Of a stretch of DNA of 64,000 bases, positions 43,551-53,576 are shown one piece after another. This DNA is from Flavobacterium cupreum (GTDB lineage: Bacteria; Bacteroidota; Bacteroidia; Flavobacteriales; Flavobacteriaceae). The notes under the pieces were generated by a model, which was not told the DNA's origin, did no database searches, and saw only the letters and a list, made by a program, of their open reading frames with translations. Position 1 is the first letter of the stretch. Each line of letters starts with the position of its first letter. A program made the translations under genes and the position numbers. The stretch is from assembly GCF_003996965.1 (NCBI RefSeq), contig NZ_QWDM01000010.1, positions 145,430 to 209,429 of the forward strand. Reading direction: 5' to 3'.

Positions 43551-46500
43551 ATGAACACGCTATTTTTAAAGCATTCCGTAAAAACATTTTTTTTACTGTT
43601 TCTTTTATTTGCATCAGCAGCTCTGACCGCACAGACCGATACGGGGAAATTCCTGCCCAATATCACACCGCCTTCGCCCGTGGCAGGGGAGCTCGGGAAA
43701 TTTGGGAACGTTCCCGTCGGGTTGTTTACCGGAACGGCCAACATTTCTGTTCCGTTGCTAAGTTTTAAGACCAAGGACCTGGAATCCCCCTTATCGCTTT
43801 TTTACGGTTCCAACGGCATAAAGGTAGATGAAGTGGCTTCGAATGTGGGACTGGGCTGGAACCTGAATTTGGGAGGTGTCATTACCCGTACCGTAAGGGA
43901 TCAGCAGGACGAGCCGATAACAGCAATTTACCCGCCCGATGACCTGCCCAATGCGACCAACGAGCAGCGCCAGCAATTTTATAAGGCTGCCGGACAAGGG
44001 AATGCCGATACCGAAAGTGATATTTATTCTTTTAATTTCAATGGCATCTCCGGCAAATTTGTCTATGATAAAAACGGGGTCCCGGTTTTCATTAACAACC
44101 AGAAAATAAAAATAGAAAAAACCGGAACCGGTAATGCGGATTTTTTAGTAACCACCACCAACGGGGTCAAATATTATTTTACAGAAAAAGAAACCACGGC
44201 TTTCCGCAATATGGGTGCCGGACATTCTGTGATAAGCGGCAGTGTAACGGCCTGGTATTTAACTAAGATTGTACATCCCAATAAATCAGAAGTTTCTTTT
44301 GCCTATGAGGAAACAGGTATGGATTATACGGCTTCGAATTCCCAGACCTTCACCATGGCCTATCCGCAAATACAGGAAGACTGTAACGGCGGTATCTATT
44401 CAAGCGCTCCGGTGCTAAGCGGTATTGTCGCGTACAACATGACCGTTATCGGGAAAAGAATCACCAAAATCTACAGCAACAACGCCACTGACGGTTATGT
44501 GACCATTTCCTATAGTGCTGCCGGGGTCAACGAAGAAGTAGAGGGCAACAGTAAAATCGAATCCATCAGTCAATACAACGCTGAGAATATTTTGATTGAA
44601 AAAATAAGTTTCAGTTATCTAAAAACAGCCAATACACGCGTTTTTCTGCAAAATATTACCTTTTTGGACCCGACCAAAAAATATGCTTTTGAGTATATCA
44701 ATGCGACAGGTTTTCCCGCAAGACTCTCCAGGAGCCAGGATCACTGGGGCTATTACAATGGCAAGACTAATACCAATTTAGTCCCTAAAAACATAACCGA
44801 ATACGATCTTAACGATCTGGATTACAACGGAGCCGATAAAGAGCCCGATGTCAATTTTGCCAAAACAGGACTGTTAAGCAAAGTGGTTTATCCGACCAAA
44901 GGGTATACGGAACTCGAGTATGAAAGCAATACCTATTGGGGCCCCAAAACCACCTATCCGGCTAAAAAAGTAGATCAATACAGAAGAATACCCGAGGACA
45001 CAAGTGATTTGCCGGAGATCTATACCCTGACTTCCGCGATCGATCAAAAAATTGTATTTACCGGTTATGTTACTTATGTACGAAATGGACCGCCACTCGC
45101 GGAAGGAGAGAGTGATCCTTATGATACCGGTCATGATATTGCCTCTGTAAAGGTAGCCTGTGTGGATACACCGGACCCCTTATGTCCGAAGTTTTATATT
45201 AATAGCCGTTTTGGCCCCATTTATGATTCCATTTTTACCTTTATACGAAGACAAACCAATACTTTTTATTTAGACGCCAAAGCGGGCAAAACCTACAAAC
45301 TGTACTTTTCAAAAGGAGGGCTTCGTACAAATGCAACCTTAGCGGTAGCCTATTATCCTACTGCCCCGGTAGTCACCTATACGAATCTGGAAACCGGCGG
45401 GGTACGCATTAAGACTACCAAAGATTTTGCAGATGCTTCGGCCAGGGCCAGCTACAAGCGCTATTATTACGGTCCTAAAGACGATATCAACCATTCTTCG
45501 GGAGATAAAGGGAATAACGCCTTTTATACGGATATTTTCAAGCAAAGAAGAATGTGTTCGGGAGGTGGTGGACTAGGAATATGCCAGTTTGTTGACAATA
45601 CTTTTCTAACGATCAGTTCCAGCAGTATCATCTCTTTGTTTGATACGGGCAGCAGCAACTGTTTTTATAAATATGTAACGGTAAGCGAAGGCGGGGATAA
45701 CTTTGAGAACGGTGGCGAAAGCAAAGAGTTTATAGTACACCGCGATGCTATCGGAAGTCCAATTTTGGGTGACCTCATTAAGAGTACTCCGCTGACCAAT
45801 TTCGGATGGGACAATGGCCTGGAGATCAAATCGCAGGTATTGCAGAAAAAACAAACCGGATTGCCCTTTGTAGTGGTACAGGAAAATGAAAACAAGTATA
45901 CCCTAGATCCCGCTTACAGCAAAGAGATTAAATCCTATAACGTGAGGAAAAATTTTGAAGAGCCTTGCGCGCTGGCACAATATGTCGAGAATTTAAGCAT
46001 AGTCGAATACAAAACAAAAGGATACTGGTTTTATGTGGAATCTTCCATCACCAGAAGTTATGATCTTAAAGGGTTAAATCCGGTAGAGACGACCACAACG
46101 TATCAGTACAACAATCCGACCCATATTCAGCTGACCTCACAAAGTACAAAGTCATCCCTGAAAGAAACGTTGGAAACCAAATATTACTACCCGCAGGATG
46201 CCGTTATGGCAAGTGAACCTCAGGTATCGGAAATGATAAGCACCAACCGAATCGACACGCCGCTGAAAACAGAGGTCTTCAGGGCCGGTGTAAAACAGTC
46301 TGAGCAGAAAACGGAATACGCCAAAGATGCGACCACCTCCAACCTGCTGTTGCCGAAATTCATCTATGCCGCCAAATTCCCCAATGCACTGCCGGGCAAT
46401 GCCCTGGAGAAAAAAATCACTTACGATAAGTACGATGATATGGGCAATATCCTTCAGTATACGCTGGAAAGCGGTATGCCCGTGGCGATTATCTGGGGGT

Positions 46501-46772
46501 ACAATAAAACCAAACCCATTGCCAAGGTCGAGAATGCCACCTACGACCAGGCGCTGGCAGCCTATTCGGTCAGTGATCCGACGTTCAGGGCCAATCTGCC
46601 CAATGCCCTGATTACGACCTATAGCTATAAGCCGTTAGTGGGCATCACGACCATCACAGACCCGAAAGGATTTGTGACCACGTACGATTACGACACCTAC
46701 AACCGACTGAAAACCGTAAAGGACAATCTGGGCAATGTACTGTCAGAGAATCAATATCATTATAAAAATTAA
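43551..46772 (+). CDS. RHS/YD-repeat protein 1 (secreted, SpvB/TcB-like)
   Basis: 1073 aa with a signal peptide (residues 1-27, ending LTAQ). The N-terminal part resembles the SpvB-type start of Bacteroidota RHS proteins (GKFGNVPVGLFTGTANISVPL, GLGWNLNLGGVITRTVRD). The C-terminal ~150 residues have YD repeats (ITTYSYKPLVGITTITDPKG, YDYDTYNRLKTVKDNLGN). There is no RHS core or toxin domain. In Tc toxins the TcB half of the RHS shell is a separate protein; this gene ends in the middle of a YD series and the next RHS gene follows after 9 bp, so the two may build one shell in two chains. That arrangement is inference. Confidence 0.75.
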   Translation: MNTLFLKHSVKTFFLLFLLFASAALTAQTDTGKFLPNITPPSPVAGELGKFGNVPVGLFTGTANISVPLLSFKTKDLESPLSLFYGSNGIKVDEVASNVGLGWNLNLGGVITRTVRDQQDEPITAIYPPDDLPNATNEQRQQFYKAAGQGNADTESDIYSFNFNGISGKFVYDKNGVPVFINNQKIKIEKTGTGNADFLVTTTNGVKYYFTEKETTAFRNMGAGHSVISGSVTAWYLTKIVHPNKSEVSFAYEETGMDYTASNSQTFTMAYPQIQEDCNGGIYSSAPVLSGIVAYNMTVIGKRITKIYSNNATDGYVTISYSAAGVNEEVEGNSKIESISQYNAENILIEKISFSYLKTANTRVFLQNITFLDPTKKYAFEYINATGFPARLSRSQDHWGYYNGKTNTNLVPKNITEYDLNDLDYNGADKEPDVNFAKTGLLSKVVYPTKGYTELEYESNTYWGPKTTYPAKKVDQYRRIPEDTSDLPEIYTLTSAIDQKIVFTGYVTYVRNGPPLAEGESDPYDTGHDIASVKVACVDTPDPLCPKFYINSRFGPIYDSIFTFIRRQTNTFYLDAKAGKTYKLYFSKGGLRTNATLAVAYYPTAPVVTYTNLETGGVRIKTTKDFADASARASYKRYYYGPKDDINHSSGDKGNNAFYTDIFKQRRMCSGGGGLGICQFVDNTFLTISSSSIISLFDTGSSNCFYKYVTVSEGGDNFENGGESKEFIVHRDAIGSPILGDLIKSTPLTNFGWDNGLEIKSQVLQKKQTGLPFVVVQENENKYTLDPAYSKEIKSYNVRKNFEEPCALAQYVENLSIVEYKTKGYWFYVESSITRSYDLKGLNPVETTTTYQYNNPTHIQLTSQSTKSSLKETLETKYYYPQDAVMASEPQVSEMISTNRIDTPLKTEVFRAGVKQSEQKTEYAKDATTSNLLLPKFIYAAKFPNALPGNALEKKITYDKYDDMGNILQYTLESGMPVAIIWGYNKTKPIAKVENATYDQALAAYSVSDPTFRANLPNALITTYSYKPLVGITTITDPKGFVTTYDYDTYNRLKTVKDNLGNVLSENQYHYKN

Positions 46773-46781
46773 GAAGACGGC

Positions 46782-49700
46782 ATGAAAACATACTTATATA
46801 GCATGGTACTGATCCTGATGGTCTCATTGGGATACGCACAGACCAAAGACGTTTTAACAACACCCGAAGCGACTGCTGTGGCAGCCCCTATGGCGGCCCC
46901 TCCCGGAGGCGGCGGCGGTGGCGAACCTTCGTACCGCTGGTACGAGGATTATGACAGGGACGGATTCGGAAATCCGACCATAAGCATTTTAAGCCCGACC
47001 AAACCTAATGGTTATGTCAGCAACCAGAGCGATCTGGACGACAATAATGCCTACATTACCAATATTACGCCCCAGACCTTTTACCAGGATGCCGATAATG
47101 ATACCTTCGGGAATCCCAGTGTTACCGGGTCCTATAGCGTAAAACCTCCGGGCTATGTCACCAACAACTCCGATTACAACGATACCACCGCCAATATTAC
47201 CAACATAGCGCCACAGTATTTCTATCAGGATGCCGATAATGATACCTTTGGAAACCCCAATGTAAAGGTGTATTACAGTGTAAAACCAACCGGTTATGTC
47301 ACCAACAACAGCGATTACAACGATACCACGGGCAATATTACCAATATCGCGCCGGCCACCTTTTACAGGGATGCCGATAACGATACGTTCGGAAATCCGG
47401 CCGTTACGGTCTTTTACAGCGTAAAACCGGCAGGCTATGTGACCAGCAATACTGACTGTAATGATAACGATGTCACCCTGAATCCCAATACAAAATGGTA
47501 CGCCGATACCGATCTGGATGGTTTGGGCGATCCTGCTGTTTCTGTGTCCCAATGTACCACCCCGGCAGGCAGCTATGTGAGAAACAATACCGATAATTGC
47601 CCTTTGCTTAAAGGTACCACTGCCGATTGTTCCAACATACTGACCCCATCCGATTATAATTATGTCATCACCAAAAACTACAAAAAAGCCACCACCGCCG
47701 TTTTGGAATTTCCGTCTGTCGATCAGGTACAGACCAGTATCACCTATTTTGACGGCTTGGGAAGACCCGTACAGCAAATTGCCAACAAACAATCTGCCAA
47801 CGGAAAAGATATTGTAACGCACATTACCTATGATACTTTTGGCAGACAGGTTCAGGAATACCTGCCGTATGAAGCCGCTTCGGCCAATATGGCATTTGCA
47901 CCCGGTGCAGAGACCGCTGCGATAGGTTTCTACAGTACCAGCAAATATGACAATACCGCCAATCCGTTTTCGCAAAAGAAACTCGAGTCTTCCCCTTTAA
48001 ACCGCGTCCTGAAACAAGCGGCTCCGGGAGCCGTTTGGGCGATGGATCAGGGCCATGAAATCAAACTCGATTACCAGACCAATACCGACACCGAAGTCAA
48101 ATTATACAAGGCGACGGCAACCTGGACTCCAACTCTGGGCTTATATGAAATCGCTTTTACGGATGCCGGAAATTATGGCGCCAATGAACTCATCAAAACA
48201 GTGACCTATGACGAAAACACCACCGCCACACCAACAGAGACCGCCGGAGCTACGGTAGAATTTAAAAACAAGGAAGGACAGGTCGTTTTAAAAAGAACCT
48301 ATGAAGCAGGATTAAAACACGATACCTATTACGTATACGACCCTTACGGCAACCTGACCTATGTGATCCCGCCCAAAGCAGACGCAGCGATTTCAGCCGA
48401 TGTTTTAAATGGCTTGTGCTATCAGTACAAATACGATTACCGCAACCGATTGGTCGAGAAAAAACTGCCCGGCAAACAATGGGAATTTATCGTGTATGAC
48501 AAACTCGACAGGCCCGTAGCGACAGGACCTGCCAATTCGCCTTTTAAGGATGATACGGCAGTAGGCTGGCTCATTACCAAATACGATGTTTTTGGCCGCC
48601 CCATCTATACCGGCTGGAACAATGTCAGCAGCACGTCTGCCGCCAGAAAAACATTGCAGGATGCCCAAAATTCGGCTACGGTCTTGTTTGAGAAGAAGCT
48701 GCCGTTAACTATTGATGGTATTGCCACTGCTTATAATAACAGTATCGCGCCTACCAGTTTTAAACTCCTGAAGGTTACCTATTACGATGATTACACCTTT
48801 CCGGGTGCTCAGGCTGTTCCTGGTCTTATTATAGGCCAGACAGTTTTAACCAACGTAAAAGGGCTGCCGACAGGGACCTGGACAAGAGTTTTAAGTACCC
48901 CTTCATCCCTTGCAGGAGAAACAACCACTACCTTTTATGATACCAGGGGAAGAGGTATAAGTACCTATATAAAAAACCACTTAACAGGCATAAGCCATAC
49001 GGATAATGAAATTGATTTTACAGGAAAAACGTTAACCACACAAACCGAACACCAGCGGTTAGCAGGTGGTGCCAAAATGGCTATTGAGGAAAAATTTACG
49101 TACTCGCCTCAGGATCGTTTGCTGACCCATACCCATAAAATCGGCGTAGGTACACCCCAGCTCATGGCAGAAAATAAATACGATGCCCTGGGACAGCTCA
49201 TGAGTAAAAATGTCGGAAACAGTACAGGGAGTCCCTTACAGAAAATCGATTTTAATTACAACATAAGAGGCTGGCTTACTGAGATCAATAAAACCGCTAA
49301 CCTGCAGCAGAGCACGGATCCGCTGGATTTGTTTGCTTTTAAGATCAATTACACCACCACAGCAACAGGTATTACAGATGTAAATGCCTTATATAATGGC
49401 AATATCGCCGAAACTTTCTGGAGAACCGGTTCTGATAATATCGAACGCGCTTACGGGTACCAATACGATAAACTGAACCGACTGAAAAATGCCATTTACG
49501 AGAAAAATGGTCTGACGACCAATGCCTACGATGAGAGTTTAACCTACGACAGAAACGGAAACATCATGTCCCTGAAGCGAAAGGGAGACATTGATCCCCA
49601 AATTCAGCCCATAGGCATTGACGATCTGGTGTATACGTATGCCATCAACACGAACCAATTGGGTAAGGTCGTGGATAACAGTAACAATACCAGTGGTTTT

Positions 49701-51011
49701 AATGATTTCAACAAAACAGGCGATGATTATACTTACGATGCCAACGGCAACCTGATTACGGATAAAAATAAAAACATCACGGCCATTACCTACAACCACC
49801 TTAATCTTCCTAAAAAAATAACGTTTGGAACCACTGGAAGTATTGAGTATATTTACAACGCAGCAGGACAAAAAGTACAGAAAATTGTCACCGAAACCGC
49901 AAAACCAATCGTAACTACGGATTATTTGGGAGGTTTTCAGTACAAAGACAATATACTGGAGTTTTTCCCAACGGCTGAGGGGTATGTAAAAAATACTGCT
50001 GGTGCGTATTCGTATGTGTTTCAGTACAAAGACCATTTAGGGAATGTACGTGTTTCTTATTCCAAAAATGCACAAAACGTTCTTGAGGTTATTGATGAAA
50101 ATAATTATTATCCTTTTGGTTTAAAACATAAGGGGTATAATGAATATGTAGCGACTGGCAATAAATATAAATACAATAATAAAGAGCTTCAAGACGAGCT
50201 GGGGCTTAACATGTACGACTACGGAGCACGTAATTATGACCCTGCAATTGGTCGCTGGATGAATATTGACCCTATGGCAGAGAAATATTTTGATATTACT
50301 CCGTATAATTATGTTGCAAATAGTCCTATTAATTCTATCGACCCAGATGGTATGGATAAATATATTGTAACTAATGATGGTAAAACCGTTTTAGCATTAA
50401 AACAAAAGGGAGATGATATTTTATATGCAATTGATGGAAATGGCAATCTAAAAGACACTAATAAAGATAAGAAAACTGATGAAAAAGATGGTCTAACAGT
50501 AAAATCAGAAGGCTTATTGAGTCAATTGACTAATTATCGGTCTGGTTCGGAAAAGACTGGAACAACCTATTTTTCTTCAATAGGTGAACAAAGTAAACAA
50601 CACGAAGAAGACTATTTAAATATTTTTAAATATGTTTCAGATAATACTAATGGAGCAGAGTTTTCATTAACATTTTACGAAGACAGAGGGCGAAATTGGA
50701 TTGAGTTAGCTACATATCAATCTGAAAAAAGGTCTCCATCCCCTGATGGTTTAGGCAAAGGAATTAATTATTCGAAGATTAAATGGCATGCACATAATCA
50801 TCCTGATGTTAAATCAGCAGACGAAATGAGTTCTATGGGAATTGCAGGACCTGGGCAAATGTACGACCCATCTGATGCTCGTAATGCAGTAAGACATGAA
50901 AGAGCTTATCGTAATTATGTTTATTTTCCTGAATCAAAAAAATTATATAATGTTACGATGTACGGAATTAAATATATTAAAAAAATTAATGAATCAAAAG
51001 ATTTAAAATAA
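46782..51011 (+). CDS. RHS protein 2 with JAB-like toxin C-terminus
   Basis: 1409 aa. Signal peptide (1-20). Residues about 45-255 contain at least four Asp/Asn-rich repeats (DADNDTFGNP...VKPxGYVTNNSDYNDT) that look Ca-binding. Residues about 285-365 are a DUF6443 domain (YFDGLGRPVQQIANKQS). A YD-repeat shell follows, and the RHS core ends with YDYGARNYDPAIGRW...NSPINSIDPDG (about 1147-1190). The C-terminal ~215 residues are the toxin part, with a JAMM-like motif KWHAHNHPDVKSAD (H1336, H1338, H1340, D1346), as in JAB-like toxins, which are thought to be metallo-isopeptidases. Cargo of this kind is released inside the shell. DNA composition shifts to AT-rich before the core. Confidence 0.88.
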   Translation: MKTYLYSMVLILMVSLGYAQTKDVLTTPEATAVAAPMAAPPGGGGGGEPSYRWYEDYDRDGFGNPTISILSPTKPNGYVSNQSDLDDNNAYITNITPQTFYQDADNDTFGNPSVTGSYSVKPPGYVTNNSDYNDTTANITNIAPQYFYQDADNDTFGNPNVKVYYSVKPTGYVTNNSDYNDTTGNITNIAPATFYRDADNDTFGNPAVTVFYSVKPAGYVTSNTDCNDNDVTLNPNTKWYADTDLDGLGDPAVSVSQCTTPAGSYVRNNTDNCPLLKGTTADCSNILTPSDYNYVITKNYKKATTAVLEFPSVDQVQTSITYFDGLGRPVQQIANKQSANGKDIVTHITYDTFGRQVQEYLPYEAASANMAFAPGAETAAIGFYSTSKYDNTANPFSQKKLESSPLNRVLKQAAPGAVWAMDQGHEIKLDYQTNTDTEVKLYKATATWTPTLGLYEIAFTDAGNYGANELIKTVTYDENTTATPTETAGATVEFKNKEGQVVLKRTYEAGLKHDTYYVYDPYGNLTYVIPPKADAAISADVLNGLCYQYKYDYRNRLVEKKLPGKQWEFIVYDKLDRPVATGPANSPFKDDTAVGWLITKYDVFGRPIYTGWNNVSSTSAARKTLQDAQNSATVLFEKKLPLTIDGIATAYNNSIAPTSFKLLKVTYYDDYTFPGAQAVPGLIIGQTVLTNVKGLPTGTWTRVLSTPSSLAGETTTTFYDTRGRGISTYIKNHLTGISHTDNEIDFTGKTLTTQTEHQRLAGGAKMAIEEKFTYSPQDRLLTHTHKIGVGTPQLMAENKYDALGQLMSKNVGNSTGSPLQKIDFNYNIRGWLTEINKTANLQQSTDPLDLFAFKINYTTTATGITDVNALYNGNIAETFWRTGSDNIERAYGYQYDKLNRLKNAIYEKNGLTTNAYDESLTYDRNGNIMSLKRKGDIDPQIQPIGIDDLVYTYAINTNQLGKVVDNSNNTSGFNDFNKTGDDYTYDANGNLITDKNKNITAITYNHLNLPKKITFGTTGSIEYIYNAAGQKVQKIVTETAKPIVTTDYLGGFQYKDNILEFFPTAEGYVKNTAGAYSYVFQYKDHLGNVRVSYSKNAQNVLEVIDENNYYPFGLKHKGYNEYVATGNKYKYNNKELQDELGLNMYDYGARNYDPAIGRWMNIDPMAEKYFDITPYNYVANSPINSIDPDGMDKYIVTNDGKTVLALKQKGDDILYAIDGNGNLKDTNKDKKTDEKDGLTVKSEGLLSQLTNYRSGSEKTGTTYFSSIGEQSKQHEEDYLNIFKYVSDNTNGAEFSLTFYEDRGRNWIELATYQSEKRSPSPDGLGKGINYSKIKWHAHNHPDVKSADEMSSMGIAGPGQMYDPSDARNAVRHERAYRNYVYFPESKKLYNVTMYGIKYIKKINESKDLK

Positions 51012-51016
51012 CTTAC

Positions 51017-51505
51017 ATGATGAAAAATTATATTATTACAGTTATATTTTTATTACTATTAACTTGTTGTAAGAATTACAATAATGATTTAGATAAAAAT
51101 CTAAATATGGCAATTCTTAATTATCAAAAAGAATACCCTATTCCTCAATTGACTAATAAGAATGAAGCAGGTCAAGCAATTTATCTTTATAAAGTATATT
51201 TTTGGAAAGAAATGAGAGATACCATAGTCGTCTTACAACGGTCATCTGGTGGAATTTCAAAATTGGATAAAGGATATGGTATTTACCAAGATGAAAATTT
51301 ACAGCCAACTTTTATTTATGATGATAATAATTTGGGCAGTAGATTTATTAAAAATAAAATAAATGATATTGAAAAAAATAAAAGGTATTATTGGTTAAAA
51401 GGAGCAACACCTCCAGAAAATTTTCCGCCAGTTTATAAATACAAAGTTATAAACAACGAATTGAAACTCGTTAAAATAGACACAGTGTGGCAAAAATGGG
51501 ATTAA
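51017..51505 (+). CDS. Lipoprotein, likely immunity protein for the JAB-like toxin
   Basis: 162 aa, lipoprotein signal ending LLLLTCCK, so it faces the periplasm or the outer surface. No known domain seen; the rest is mixed alpha/beta with a Lys/Tyr-rich end. It begins 5 bp after the RHS toxin stop, is followed by a strong terminator, and shares the AT-rich composition of the toxin tail. This is the usual place for an immunity gene. A lipoprotein location would protect against toxin arriving in the periplasm. Function is inferred. Confidence 0.65.
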   Translation: MMKNYIITVIFLLLLTCCKNYNNDLDKNLNMAILNYQKEYPIPQLTNKNEAGQAIYLYKVYFWKEMRDTIVVLQRSSGGISKLDKGYGIYQDENLQPTFIYDDNNLGSRFIKNKINDIEKNKRYYWLKGATPPENFPPVYKYKVINNELKLVKIDTVWQKWD

Positions 51506-51518
51506 GAAATAATAAAAG

Positions 51519-51548
51519 AAAAGCCACTTCATATACGAAGTGGCTTTT
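51519..51548 (+). terminator. Terminator of the RHS operon
   Basis: Arms AAAAGCCACTTC (51519-51530) and GAAGTGGCTTTT (51537-51548), 12 bp of perfect pairing, directly after the immunity gene. Confidence 0.88.
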
Positions 51549-51570
51549 GGTTTATCATGTAATGATATTA

Positions 51571-52023
51571 TTACGGAATAGCCGTAAATGTACCTGTGGT
51601 GATATTGAATTTTTTTGCTACTATTTTAGTACCGTCACAGTAACCTAATGGAAAACCATTATCATTGGTTAAGTTACTAATATTGAATTCCCCTTTTAAG
51701 GTTTTCCCATCAAAACTAGTTATTTTTATTGTTCCAGATGTTTCGTCATTATCCCAAAGACTAACTTCTTTATAACAAAGTGAGGAGTCATTTAGAGGTA
51801 AAAAGTAATAGGTGTTCTTTGTGTATAAGTTGTATGTTTTATTTGCAACTAAGACCTTATCAGTTGTCCTGATTGTCAAACTAAATATTTCTAAGATATC
51901 CGAAGCCTTTCCTTTTACTTTTGGAGATGCAGTTATTTCAAACTCATTAGCACTAGTTGTTGTATTATCGTTTTTTGTCCAATTTACATCAGACATCAAG
52001 TAGTTTTGTTCGCTGCTTTTCAC
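51571..52023 (-). pseudogene. Truncated DUF6252-like lipoprotein gene
   Basis: Frame of 150 codons opening with GTG at 52023, with an in-frame stop a few codons upstream and a terminator hairpin (52039-52066) only 16 bp before it. The sequence resembles DUF6252-type small lipoproteins (VLVANKTYNLYTKNTYYF, GTIKITSFDGKTLKGEFN) but lacks the signal peptide and lipobox of that group. It is probably the remains of a gene whose 5' end was removed, or a cytoplasmic relative using GTG. Possibly an orphan immunity gene of an earlier RHS tail. Confidence 0.5.
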
Positions 52024-52038
52024 ACAATACTTTTACAA

Positions 52039-52066
52039 AAAACGGTTCCTTATTAGGAACCGTTTT
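52039..52066. terminator. Strong hairpin between truncated gene and transposase
   Basis: Arms AAAACGGTTCCT (52039-52050) and AGGAACCGTTTT (52055-52066), 12 bp of perfect pairing with a 4-bp loop; T-rich on the minus strand after the stem. It would end transcripts of the transposase gene. Confidence 0.8.
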
Positions 52067-52154
52067 GAATATTAGGGAATTACAAATCAACTTGGAAGTT
52101 TTTTTATAAACAGCCTTTTAAAAAAATAATTTTATTCGAGAGGATTTTTTATAT

Positions 52155-53438
52155 TTACTTGCTGCAACTCTTACATTGGTTTTGTTGGTTTACCGTTATT
52201 CTATTGATTTTTTGCTCAGTAAAATGAGTTTTATATTGAATTATGGCTATAGGTTTACCACTGAAAGATTCTTCAGGAGTATTGCCTTGTAAAGAAAATT
52301 GAGGTCTAACATTGTTGTAAGCATAAACGTCTTCAGATAAAAATTCTGTAAGCTGTTTTCTGTTTTCCAGATTTCGAGGCAGTAAAAATTGATGCTTGAT
52401 TATTTTATTGAATGCTTCTATTTTAGAGTTGGAAAATGGAATATCTTTTTGAGCGATCAAATGTTTTATGTCATCGTTTGTAGAAGCTATAAAATCTTTA
52501 ACAGTTGAATTTACATTTTCGATCCCACCATCAGTAATAAATTGTATTAAATCATTATTCTTGTTTTTTAAGTAAGCTTTTTGCAGTAAATGCTTAATTG
52601 CAGCAGGACTTGAATGGTCTTCAACACGATAACCTAAAATCATTTTAGAAAAATGATCCATTAGAAAATGAATATAATGTTTCTTCCCATCCAAAGTTTT
52701 CAAAATTGTAACATCGGCACACCAAACCTCATTTGGCTTGTAACTTTTAAGAGTAGAATATTTTGTTTTAGGCTGTATATATCTTGATTTCTGATAACCT
52801 AATAATGTTGAATATTTATAAAAAGTGGTTAAACAAATAGAAATATCTCTGTTTCTAATTCCTAGAAAATAAACAGAAGATTTAGACCAATATCTGTATT
52901 TTTCATCTTCTAAATATTTTTTTATTTGAAAAATTTCTTTCTTTAACAATTGGTGTGGATACTGCTTTGTACACCATAAGAAATAAGAAGCATCGCATTT
53001 ATTAATTACCAATGTTTTATAGTTCTGATAAGTTCCTCTCGAGATATTGAAAACTTTTAAAGCATCCTCAATCGGAATCGTTTCTTTAACAATTTCGATC
53101 ACGTTTACAATTTTTTCTTTGTACTTGCTTAGATGATTTTTTATTGATTTAAAGCTGTTAAAAATTTCATGATAAGTTTGTGATAATTTAAAATAAGCCT
53201 TGATGACTTTTTTGCTATTATTTGAACTTCCAATACTTTTTATTAGTTCTAATTCTTCTTTGATAAATGCATTAATTTCACACCCTAAATATTTGTTTTC
53301 AGATTCATTTTGCCAGCGATGCTTGTTTGTTTTTGAGATTCTTGATTTTAACTCTTCTGGCAGATTATCATACAATCCATTTCTAATATAATGTTTAACA
53401 TTAGTATCCCATGAATTACGATTTATTGAAGAGATCAT
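52155..53438 (-). CDS. DDE transposase / integrase-core (rve) protein
   Basis: 427 aa. Residues about 225-330 form an rve integrase core: NEVWCADVTILKT (first Asp), HFLMDHFSKMILGYRV (strand), QFITDGGIENVN (second Asp) and SKIEAFNKIIKHQF (Glu), giving a DDE triad. Residues about 80-160 are an HTH-like region. The C-terminus ends in a short Cys motif (CKSCSK). It looks like an IS3-type OrfB-like transposase, but no OrfA partner and no clear terminal inverted repeats were seen, so the limits of the element are unknown. It lies 138 bp from the CRISPR array, next to a truncated gene. Confidence 0.78.
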   Translation of the reverse strand: MISSINRNSWDTNVKHYIRNGLYDNLPEELKSRISKTNKHRWQNESENKYLGCEINAFIKEELELIKSIGSSNNSKKVIKAYFKLSQTYHEIFNSFKSIKNHLSKYKEKIVNVIEIVKETIPIEDALKVFNISRGTYQNYKTLVINKCDASYFLWCTKQYPHQLLKKEIFQIKKYLEDEKYRYWSKSSVYFLGIRNRDISICLTTFYKYSTLLGYQKSRYIQPKTKYSTLKSYKPNEVWCADVTILKTLDGKKHYIHFLMDHFSKMILGYRVEDHSSPAAIKHLLQKAYLKNKNNDLIQFITDGGIENVNSTVKDFIASTNDDIKHLIAQKDIPFSNSKIEAFNKIIKHQFLLPRNLENRKQLTEFLSEDVYAYNNVRPQFSLQGNTPEESFSGKPIAIIQYKTHFTEQKINRITVNQQNQCKSCSK

Positions 53439-53576
53439 AAAAATATTTTGCGGCTAATTTTTTAATATAAGTAGGTAAAAATAGAACTCTTCTGATCAAT
53501 TTAAATTAATTTGAATTAAATATTTTTTGAAATTTTCAGTCTCTAAATCTTTAAGCTTTACTGCCCATGAATTCCC

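Noticed and set aside
46989..47975. 328-aa minus-strand frame
   Set aside because: It is the antisense of the tandem repeats in RHS protein 2; the repeats keep the opposite strand open by chance.
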